Of a stretch of 12,336 nucleotides of DNA, positions 6,879 through 12,336 are shown piece after piece; within the stretch, counting starts at the first letter, position 1; each line of letters starts with the position of its first letter. The DNA comes from an uncultured Planctomycetota bacterium (GTDB lineage: Bacteria > Planctomycetota > UBA1135 > UBA2386). A program made the translations under genes and the position numbers. A model generated the notes under the pieces. The model had not been told where the DNA came from. It saw only the letters and a list, made by a program, of their open reading frames with translations, and made no database searches. The stretch lies in contig CAIYFF010000428.1 of NCBI GenBank assembly GCA_903925435.1, forward strand, positions 1 through 12,336, read 5' to 3'.

Positions 6879-7258
6879 GACGCGATCGCGATGCAGTCGA
6901 TCTCGACGAGGCCTTGCTTCGGCAGTTCCTTGACCGCGACGGTTGCGCGGGCTGGCTTGTGGTTGGGGAAGCGCTTGCCGTAGACCTCGTTGACTGCGGC
7001 GAAGTCCGCCATCGACACGAGGTAGATCGTCGTGCGGACGACCTTGTCGAAGCTGGAACCGCCAGCCTTCAGCACGGCTTCGAGGTTTTGGAGCACGCGC
7101 TCCGCTTGCTCGGCAGCCGTCGCGCCGACCATCTGCATCGTCGCAGGGTCGAGCGCGATCTGGCCGGAGCAATAGAGCATGCCGCCAGCCTTGACGGCCT
7201 GGCTGTAGGGACCGATGGCGGCGGGAGCAGAACCAGTGGCAACGATTTCAGGCTTCAT
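6875..7258 (-). CDS. ridA: RidA family enamine/imine deaminase
   Basis: The 127-residue product is full length for the RidA (YjgF/YER057c/UK114) family. These cytosolic trimers hydrolyse 2-aminoacrylate and other reactive enamines/imines released by PLP enzymes, giving 2-ketoacids and ammonia. Visible family features: the N-terminal GPYSQAV (16-22), LYCSGQI (28-34), a central QAERVLQNLEAVLKAGGSS helix, VVRTTIYL, and the C-terminal PARATVAV...LVEIDCIA. Arg104 and Glu119 match the Arg and Glu that bind the substrate carboxylate and position water in deaminating members, so activity is expected. The ATG at 7258 is the natural family start, 20 bp after the coaD stop. No Shine-Dalgarno site is visible. 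The stop overlaps the GTG of the downstream membrane-protein gene. The gene most likely shares the coaD transcript. Confidence 0.95.
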   Translation of the reverse strand: MKPEIVATGSAPAAIGPYSQAVKAGGMLYCSGQIALDPATMQMVGATAAEQAERVLQNLEAVLKAGGSSFDKVVRTTIYLVSMADFAAVNEVYGKRFPNHKPARATVAVKELPKQGLVEIDCIAIAS

Positions 7259-7278
7259 GGATCAGATTGAGGTGCGAA

Positions 7279-7764
7279 TCAGAGCTTCTGGCACAGCCGC
7301 GCGCGCAGGCGCTGCTCCACCATCGGCGGCAGGAAGTGCGCCACGGTGCCGCCATTCTTGACGATGTCCTTGATCAGCGACGAGGACACGTAGGAGTACT
7401 CCGCGCTCGGCATGACGAAGACCGATTCGATCTCGGGTCGCATCTGCCGATTGGTCAGCGCCATCTGGTACTCGAACTCGAAGTCCGACACCGTGCGGAC
7501 ACCGCGCAGGATCGCGCTGATGCCTTGTTCGCGGCAGAAGTCGACGACGAGGCCGCCGAACGTGGTCACCGAGAGACGCGGGTCCTTCGGCATCACTTCG
7601 CGCAGCATCTCGACGCGCTCCTCGGGCGTGAACGTCGCCGTCTTCTGACGGTTGATCGCGACGGCCACGGTCAAGTGGTCAAACAGCGGCAGCGCGCGCT
7701 GGATCAAGTCCAGGTGGCCGCGCGTGACTGGATCGAAGCTGCCGGGGTAGATCGCCTTGACCAT
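7279..7764 (-). CDS. coaD: Phosphopantetheine adenylyltransferase (CoaD)
   Basis: The enzyme transfers AMP from ATP to 4'-phosphopantetheine, making dephospho-CoA in the penultimate step of coenzyme A synthesis; it is a cytosolic homohexamer. The 161-residue product has normal family length. It starts with AIYPGSFDPVTRGH, which contains the nucleotidyltransferase (T/H)xGH signature (T14-H17). It continues with AILRGVRTVSDFEFEYQMA and ends with the EYSYVSSSLIKDIV segment that holds the ISSS-type nucleotide-binding motif. The start at 7764 is fixed by homology and by a GAGGAA Shine-Dalgarno site five bases upstream; the same frame stays open to 8550 but that part is antisense to comEC. It heads the coaD-ridA-membrane protein operon and is divergent from comEC with 63 bp between the starts. 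Confidence 0.97.
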   Translation of the reverse strand: MVKAIYPGSFDPVTRGHLDLIQRALPLFDHLTVAVAINRQKTATFTPEERVEMLREVMPKDPRLSVTTFGGLVVDFCREQGISAILRGVRTVSDFEFEYQMALTNRQMRPEIESVFVMPSAEYSYVSSSLIKDIVKNGGTVAHFLPPMVEQRLRARLCQKL

Positions 7765-7827
7765 GCGGATTCCTCGGAAAAGGGCGCGGGACTGTAACCG
7801 CGAGGCCGCTCCGCGCACGGAAGAGTC
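7765..7827. promoter_or_regulatory. Divergent coaD/comEC intergenic region with coaD ribosome binding site
   Basis: Only 63 bp separate the two divergent starts, so both promoters must lie here or inside the opposing genes. On the minus strand GAGGAA (7770-7775) sits five bases before the coaD ATG, a good Shine-Dalgarno site. On the plus strand GGAAGAG (7819-7825) lies two bases before the comEC ATG, unusually close. I see no convincing -35/-10 pair for either direction. Confidence 0.5.
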
Positions 7828-9999
7828 ATGCACAACATCACGGACAAGGGCCTGCTGTGTGCCGCATTCGCGGCGGTCGCGACGGCTTGGCTGACCCACC
7901 ACAGCCTCGGCGCGGCGGCGGCATTCGCGGCGATCGCCACGGCCCTCGCTGCGCGCGGGCCCGCATTCTGGCCGTGTCTTGCGGCCCTGCCGACGCTGCT
8001 GGCCTCGATGCCGCAACCAGAACTGCAGGCCCTCTCGCCCGCACCCGGGGCGGTTGCCATCGATGGCACGGTCATGGCAAGGAGAAGCGATCCGACGACC
8101 GATTCGACAACGCTCGAACTGCGCACGCGCGGCGGGTTGCAGCGGCTCTTCTGCACCGGCCAAGTCGACGCGATGCCAGGCGACCGCGTCCGCGCAGTCG
8201 CGCGCTGCAGCATGAGCGCGATCCTCGACGAGCCCAATCCCGTGCATGCGGCGGCGGGCGCATGCCGCATCGACGCGGCGACGCGCGGGCTGCCGTTCGC
8301 AGTCGCGAACTTGCGTCACCGCCTTGAACAAGAGGTTGCGGCGATCGCGGGCCCCGAACACGCGGGGTTCCTGTGCGTGCTGACGCTCGGCCGCGGCGCG
8401 CGCGTCGACGAAGACATCGAGGCGATGCACCGAGGAACGGGGCTCAGCCACTTGCTCGCGGTCAGCGGCGCGCACGCGGCGATGCTCGCATGGCTGCTCG
8501 GCCTGCAGCCGTTCGGAGGCGGACGGCGACGACCGGTCTCGCGCGTGCATCTGTGGCTCGCGATGGGCGCGCTGTTCGTCTACGGCGCGGTGACAGGCAT
8601 GGAGCCGCCGATGTTCCGCGCGCTATGCGGCTACCTGCTCGTCGCGATCGGGCTTCGGCACGGACGGCACGCGAACGCGGCGCAGGCGCTGCTGTGGCCA
8701 GCGTTGGCGAGCGCAGTGCTCGCGCCGTCCGGCGTGCGGACCGAGAGCTTCTGCCTCAGCTACGCCGCCGTGTTTGGCCTGTCGCTCGCAGCGCCTGCGC
8801 GCGCCGGTTCGCGGCTCGAACGCTTCGTCGCGGCGCCGATGCGCGCGTCGTTCTGGGCCACCGCGACGACTGCGCCACTGACGCTCGCATTCTTCGGCCA
8901 GCTTGCGCCTTGGACGATCGTGCTGACGCCGCTGCTGTCGCCGATCATCGCAGCGCTGTTGTTGTTGTGCTTGTCGGGCGCAGCGTTGGGTGCGATCGGA
9001 GTCCCGTGCGCTGCGGCATTGCACGCTCCCGTGTCCGCGATGGCGGACCTCTACCTCACGAGTCTTGGCGTCGCAGATCAACTGCCTGGCACGCCAGTGC
9101 ATGCGTTCGGGACGCCGTCACCAATGCTGCTGTTGGCGGCAGCGGCGGGCGCGGTGTGCATCCTCGCAAACGGGATGGAGCGTCGGCGGGTGCTGGCCAG
9201 CGTGTGCGTGCTCTGCGTTCCGCATTTCTTGCCGCAGCCTCACGAGCCGGTGCGCGCGGAGTTGTTTGCGATCGGGCACGGACAAGCGTGCCTGCTTGCG
9301 CTCGACGACGGCAGAACGGTGCTCGTCGATTGCGGGAGCCAACAGCGACCATCGCTGCCGTCGCGCAAAGTCGAGGACGCGCTGCGACGTCGACGCATCG
9401 ACCTGCTCGTTCTGACGCATAGCGACCACGACCACACGGGCGGCGTGTCGCGATTGTTGCGCAGCATTCCCGTCCGGCAAGCAGCGCTGCCGGAGTCGAT
9501 GCGCGGCTCGCCGACGCATACGGAGTTGATGCGCGAAGGGGTCGCCTTGCGATGGCTGGCGCCGGGCGATTCCTACGGCGACGCATCGACACTGCTCGTG
9601 CAAGCTCCAGCACTCGTAGGTGTGGGCGACAATGACGCGAGTCTCTGGGTTCGCGCAACGATCGATGGCGCGCGGCTGTTGCTTACCGGCGACGCGGAAG
9701 AAGCGGGGGTTGCGTATGCGCTGCAGCACGGGCTTGCCTGCAAGGCTGACGTGCTGGTGCTGCCCCACCACGGCAGGCCCAACGCGGCGACCCTACGGCT
9801 ACTGCAAGCAGTCGAGCCGTCGTTCTGCCTTGTGTCGAACGAACGCGGGGACGGGAGTTCGGAGCAGGGCGCCATCGCGATGGCGTTCGGCATTCCGGTG
9901 TTCGCAACCGGCAGCGCTGGCGACCTGCGCGTGGAAGGCGGCGGCGCGCCGCGCATCCGTGCAGCAGCGCTCGTTGCCGATCCACCGCGAACGCAGTGA
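7828..9999 (+). CDS. comEC: ComEC/Rec2 family DNA internalization channel
   Basis: ComEC carries one strand of environmental DNA across the inner membrane during natural transformation. The 723-residue protein has all expected parts in order. An N-terminal hydrophobic region is followed by an OB-like (DUF4131-type) domain (about 70-150: AIDGTVMARRSD, DAMPGDRVRAVARC). The polytopic Competence domain holds the hallmark HLLAVSGAHAAMLAWLL starting at His208, then several membrane spans to about residue 460. The C-terminal metallo-beta-lactamase domain (about 470-715) has VDCGS, the metal motif THSDHDHTGG (His531, Asp533, His534, Asp535, His536), LLTGDAEE (Asp622) and LPHHGRPN (His647-His648). The metal ligands are intact, consistent with the proposed nuclease role of this domain. 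The ATG at 7828 gives the expected length. The gene is probably monocistronic; its stop is 6 bp from that of the convergent gene. Confidence 0.93.
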   Translation: MHNITDKGLLCAAFAAVATAWLTHHSLGAAAAFAAIATALAARGPAFWPCLAALPTLLASMPQPELQALSPAPGAVAIDGTVMARRSDPTTDSTTLELRTRGGLQRLFCTGQVDAMPGDRVRAVARCSMSAILDEPNPVHAAAGACRIDAATRGLPFAVANLRHRLEQEVAAIAGPEHAGFLCVLTLGRGARVDEDIEAMHRGTGLSHLLAVSGAHAAMLAWLLGLQPFGGGRRRPVSRVHLWLAMGALFVYGAVTGMEPPMFRALCGYLLVAIGLRHGRHANAAQALLWPALASAVLAPSGVRTESFCLSYAAVFGLSLAAPARAGSRLERFVAAPMRASFWATATTAPLTLAFFGQLAPWTIVLTPLLSPIIAALLLLCLSGAALGAIGVPCAAALHAPVSAMADLYLTSLGVADQLPGTPVHAFGTPSPMLLLAAAAGAVCILANGMERRRVLASVCVLCVPHFLPQPHEPVRAELFAIGHGQACLLALDDGRTVLVDCGSQQRPSLPSRKVEDALRRRRIDLLVLTHSDHDHTGGVSRLLRSIPVRQAALPESMRGSPTHTELMREGVALRWLAPGDSYGDASTLLVQAPALVGVGDNDASLWVRATIDGARLLLTGDAEEAGVAYALQHGLACKADVLVLPHHGRPNAATLRLLQAVEPSFCLVSNERGDGSSEQGAIAMAFGIPVFATGSAGDLRVEGGGAPRIRAAALVADPPRTQ

Positions 10000-10005
10000 A
10001 GCCGA

Positions 10006-11856
10006 TCAACCGTCAGCCAACGCAGCGAGGCAGAGCAGCGCCATCGCGGTGCCGTATGCACGACCGAGCTCATGGCTGTCGACGAAGCAACCGTCGAACT
10101 CCGGCAGGTCGAGCACGAGCTTCTTCTGCTGCGCGCGCCACACATCGCGTTGCGCCGCGTCTTCGACAAACCGAGTCGCTTCGGCGCGACCCAGCATGTC
10201 GAACCAGAAGAAGAAGCCGCCGTAACCATGCCGATCCGCATGGTCGTCGTACTTGCGCACGGCGGCGAGCAACGCGTGATGCTCGAACGCGGCGGCCAGC
10301 GAAGCCTGCAGCGCGGCCGCGTCGCTCTTGCCCCACTGCACCAGCGCCAACTCGCACAACGGCATGCGGCCAGCCGCGGCGGCGACCGTGGCGCGCGGCG
10401 CGCGTTTGCCCGGATCGCCATAGGTGTAGGCGCCTTGCTCGGTGCGGCATCGACGCAGCGCGCCCACTCCACGCGCGACGATTTCTTCGTCGATCGTCTC
10501 GCCTTGTTCCTTCGCGAACGCAAGCGCCTGCAACGCCGTCGCCACCGCGAATGGGTTGCCATACTCATGGAACCACATGCCGGTCTCCGGCTGCAGTCGG
10601 CTCAGGGCCGCGACAGCAGGTCCGAGGATCGCCTTCGGCTTGTCTGCCGAAGCTCCGCCGCGCAACTGCGCGTGGCGCGACAGGAAGCGAACGCGATACG
10701 CATGCGCCCACAAGATCTCATCGCGATCTTCGAGCGCGAGCTTGGCGTCGGACTCAGCGAGCGCGAGCAACTGCTGCAAGCGCGCCTCCACTGCGGCGCG
10801 AGACTCGTTGCTGAGTTCGATCTGGCCTGCGTCTGCGCGGCGCGCGGCATGCAGCAGGGCTTCGCCGCACAGATACGTCACCGCGATGTGGACGTTGGCA
10901 AGACTATCCGTGCCGCCGAAGTCATAGATGCTGTCGCGGACGATCCCATCCTGGTCGGCCATCGCGAGCACGAACGACACGCCGCGTTGCCAGAGTTCTG
11001 CTTCGGCATACGTGCCGCGCGGCGCGCGCGAGCCCTCGTCTCGGTCGCGCAACACGCGCGCGGGGATCGCCAAGAAATCCTCGATGCCGCGCACGAATGG
11101 CCCGTGGCCCTCCGCCTCCATTGCGCACTTCCACGCAAAGGGTTGCTCGGGCAGGCGCTCTGTGCACTCGCGCCAAGCGGCCAACGCATCCGCCTCTCGC
11201 TGCGTTCGTCTGTGGACCGCGCCGAGCAGAAACCGCGCTTCGGCCTCGAGCGCCGGCGCTGGCGACTTGGCCAAGAAAGCGACGACGAGCCGTTCGCACG
11301 CGGCGGCGTCGCCGCTGCGATAGGAATCCCAAAGGTCCTTCGCGCCAGGCGTCACCGGGAAAGCATCTGCGCCATCGCCGACCAGTTGCCGCAACGGAGC
11401 CTCGAACCACTGCGGGTGCTGCGTCGTGATCGAGTGCATGCGCGCGAGCTCCTTGCCGTCGGCATCGAGCGCGATCCAACCGGGCTCCACGAACGAGCCA
11501 CGCACGAGGCCATGGCGCTTCTGCAAGTCACCGCTGGCAGCCATGCGCAACGGCACGAAGCGCGAGTTGAGCAACTCGATCGTCGACGGCCATGAGAACG
11601 GCCCGGCGCGCATTGCGCGGTCGATCTCGGGTTGCCGGTCCATCGGCGAGTTGGCGACGGTCGGCACATACCAAAACACGGGCCGCTTCGTCTCCTTGGC
11701 GCGCGCGATCGCGGCGTCGTAGGACTCGAGCCATTCGATCGCCGATCCACAGCGGTCGGCAAGCGGCGAAGGCGCGGTGCGGATCTTCTTGGTCGAGTTC
11801 TGCGCCGGAACGACTGCGGCAAGCAGGCACAACGCAGCAAAGGAGGAGCGGAGCAT
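10006..11856 (-). CDS. Secreted protein: cysteine-less thioredoxin-like domain plus helical/toroid-like C-terminus
   Basis: I place the start at the ATG at 11856 (616 residues), where a signal peptide begins (MLRSSFAALCLLAAVVPAQ). The in-frame extension to 12048 is Arg-rich and overlaps the divergent S46 gene. Residues about 35-160 resemble a thioredoxin-like (DUF255-type) domain: helix AIARAKETKRP, strand VFWYVPTV, the CxxC position replaced by ANSPMD, a later INSRFVPLRM-like strand (LNSRFVPLRM), and EPGWIALDADGKELA. Residues about 200-290 are TPR-like helices. Residues about 300-616 contain paired helices with Gly/aromatic turns (GMWFHEYGNPFAVATALQAL, QGAYTYGDPGKRAPRATV, RHGYGGFFFWFDMLG) that recall the alpha/alpha toroid of prenyltransferase/squalene-oxidase repeats. 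No DxDD motif of squalene-hopene cyclases is seen, so I would not call it an enzyme. Function unknown. TATCCT lies six bases before the ATG. Confidence 0.8.
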   Translation of the reverse strand: MLRSSFAALCLLAAVVPAQNSTKKIRTAPSPLADRCGSAIEWLESYDAAIARAKETKRPVFWYVPTVANSPMDRQPEIDRAMRAGPFSWPSTIELLNSRFVPLRMAASGDLQKRHGLVRGSFVEPGWIALDADGKELARMHSITTQHPQWFEAPLRQLVGDGADAFPVTPGAKDLWDSYRSGDAAACERLVVAFLAKSPAPALEAEARFLLGAVHRRTQREADALAAWRECTERLPEQPFAWKCAMEAEGHGPFVRGIEDFLAIPARVLRDRDEGSRAPRGTYAEAELWQRGVSFVLAMADQDGIVRDSIYDFGGTDSLANVHIAVTYLCGEALLHAARRADAGQIELSNESRAAVEARLQQLLALAESDAKLALEDRDEILWAHAYRVRFLSRHAQLRGGASADKPKAILGPAVAALSRLQPETGMWFHEYGNPFAVATALQALAFAKEQGETIDEEIVARGVGALRRCRTEQGAYTYGDPGKRAPRATVAAAAGRMPLCELALVQWGKSDAAALQASLAAAFEHHALLAAVRKYDDHADRHGYGGFFFWFDMLGRAEATRFVEDAAQRDVWRAQQKKLVLDLPEFDGCFVDSHELGRAYGTAMALLCLAALADG

Positions 11857-11868
11857 GGCGGGAGGATA
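11857..11868 (-). promoter_or_regulatory. Possible -10 element placed for leaderless transcription
   Basis: On the minus strand TATCCT (11863-11868) is followed by CCCGCC and then the ATG at 11856. This is the same TANNNT-six bases-ATG spacing as at 4671-4683. There is no Shine-Dalgarno site. A matching -35 hexamer is not evident, so the call rests on spacing alone. Confidence 0.33.
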
Positions 11869-11948
11869 CCGCTCGACCTGCGCGAGCCATGGCATGAGAA
11901 TCCCGCGCCACAAAGCGCGCCGCATCGGCGCGGCATCAGGCCCACCCA
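11869..11948. promoter_or_regulatory. Divergent intergenic region upstream of the S46 peptidase gene
   Basis: This short divergent spacer must carry the S46 gene's promoter. It holds a perfect 7 bp inverted repeat, CGCGCCG (11916-11922) and CGGCGCG (11926-11932), with a 3-base CAT spacer, located 17 bp before the ATG at 11949. It could be an operator or a leader hairpin, but short GC palindromes are common by chance in such GC-rich DNA. No clear promoter hexamers or Shine-Dalgarno site are visible. Confidence 0.3.
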
Positions 11949-12336
11949 ATGATCGCACGTTCCCTGTTCTTGTTCGTGTTCGCCGTGACGCTGCTGCCCG
12001 ACGAAGGCCAGTGGCTGCCCACGCAAGTTCGCGACTTCGATTGGCCAAGCTTGGAAAAGCGCGGCATGAAGCTCACGAAGGATGAGTTCTGGCATCCAGA
12101 ACGCGGCGGCGTGCTGTCCGCGACGGTGCAGATCAACGGCTGCACCGCGTCGTTCGTGTCGGCGGACGGCCTGATGGTCACCAACCACCACTGCGGGTTT
12201 GGCGCCGTGACGGACCTCAGCACACCGGAGCACAACTATCTGCGCGATGGCTTCGCCGCGGAGTCGCGCGAGAAGGAGCTGCCCGCACAAGGCATGGTCG
12301 CGTTCGTGCTGAAGCGCATCGAGGATGTCACCGCGA
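11949..12336 (+). CDS. S46 family dipeptidyl-peptidase, N-terminal part
   Basis: The frame is open from the ATG at 11949 to the right edge (129 codons); family members are usually around 700 residues, so most of the gene is missing. S46 enzymes (DPP7, DPP11) are exported serine exopeptidases that release dipeptides from peptide N-termini. Family features in order: DEGQWLP (18-24) at the mature N-terminus, a 'GMKLTKDEFW' segment, NGCTASFVSADGLMVTNHHCGFG (split here at Cys65 and Cys82) with the catalytic His81 just before Cys82, STPEHNYLRDGF, ELPAQGM and IEDVT. The two Cys probably form the disulfide that brackets the catalytic His in chymotrypsin-like folds. The catalytic Asp and Ser, and the residue that sets P1 specificity, lie beyond the window. 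The N-terminal hydrophobic stretch (5-16) acts as the signal peptide but lacks a clear A-x-A cleavage site. No earlier start codon fits. It is divergent from the gene at 10006-11856. Confidence 0.92.
   Translation, partial: MIARSLFLFVFAVTLLPDEGQWLPTQVRDFDWPSLEKRGMKLTKDEFWHPERGGVLSATVQINGCTASFVSADGLMVTNHHCGFGAVTDLSTPEHNYLRDGFAAESREKELPAQGMVAFVLKRIEDVTA

Noticed and set aside
6879..7172. N-terminal extension of the membrane protein by 98 codons
   Set aside because: It is ridA read in another phase; the extension is Arg/Asp-rich and the membrane protein begins naturally at the GTG overlapping the ridA stop.
7765..8550. N-terminal extension of CoaD by 262 codons
   Set aside because: CoaD proteins begin within a few residues of the YPGSFDP strand, a good Shine-Dalgarno site precedes 7764, and the extension is antisense to comEC.
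10072..11595. 507-codon plus-strand open frame antisense to the thioredoxin/toroid gene
   Set aside because: Arg/Glu/Ala-rich translation without motifs; the minus strand has a signal peptide and coherent domains.
11857..12048. N-terminal extension of the thioredoxin/toroid protein by 64 codons
   Set aside because: It overlaps the divergent S46 peptidase start and is Arg-rich; the signal peptide begins at the internal ATG at 11856.
1..12336. tRNA, rRNA, CRISPR array, insertion sequence or prophage
   Set aside because: I looked for regularly spaced repeats, transposase-like proteins, terminal inverted repeats and cloverleaf-like segments in the few intergenic spaces and saw none; the spacers are mostly too short to hold one.

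Overview
The window looks like ordinary chromosome from a high-GC bacterium with many exported proteins. Codon third positions are strongly G/C, so long open frames appear antisense to almost every gene. I infer a member of the Planctomycetota. The reasons are the secreted repeat protein with a C-terminal module I associate with that phylum, the S46 peptidase, the secreted thioredoxin-like/TPR proteins, and the scarcity of clear Shine-Dalgarno sites. No rRNA or other decisive marker is present, so the assignment is tentative. I see no tRNA, rRNA, insertion sequence, phage gene or CRISPR array.

Layout, left to right. (1) 1-2279, minus strand: a two-gene operon with a twin-domain ABC ATPase of the oligopeptide/nickel type, then, 3 bp later, a secreted protein with an M16 (insulinase)-like fold that runs off the left edge. 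(2) 2280-2462: a divergent intergenic region rich in short inverted repeats. (3) 2463-5807, plus strand: a large secreted repeat protein, two tandem hairpins (likely terminator), then a secreted TPR-like/thioredoxin-fold protein that starts at 4683. (4) 5817-7764, minus strand: coaD, ridA and a polytopic membrane protein in one tight operon. (5) 7828-9999, plus strand: comEC, divergent from coaD. (6) 10006-11856, minus strand: a secreted protein joining a cysteine-less thioredoxin-like domain to a C-terminal alpha/alpha-toroid-like region. (7) 11949 to the right edge, plus strand: the N-terminal part of an S46 dipeptidyl-peptidase.

How the genes fit together. coaD (coenzyme A synthesis) and ridA (removal of reactive enamines/imines) are housekeeping genes. 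ComEC is the inner-membrane DNA uptake channel. Most other proteins carry signal peptides and would act outside the cytoplasm. The ABC ATPase and its partner would need permease genes, presumably beyond the left edge. The S46 peptidase would release dipeptides from exported or environmental peptides. A link to the ABC ATPase is attractive but the two are about 10 kb apart, so it is speculative.

I did not find a clear new multi-gene system. The points most worth following up are the catalytically degenerate secreted proteins (the M16-like protein without a visible zinc motif and two thioredoxin-like proteins without CxxC), the thioredoxin/toroid fusion, and possible leaderless promoters in front of two secreted-protein genes.
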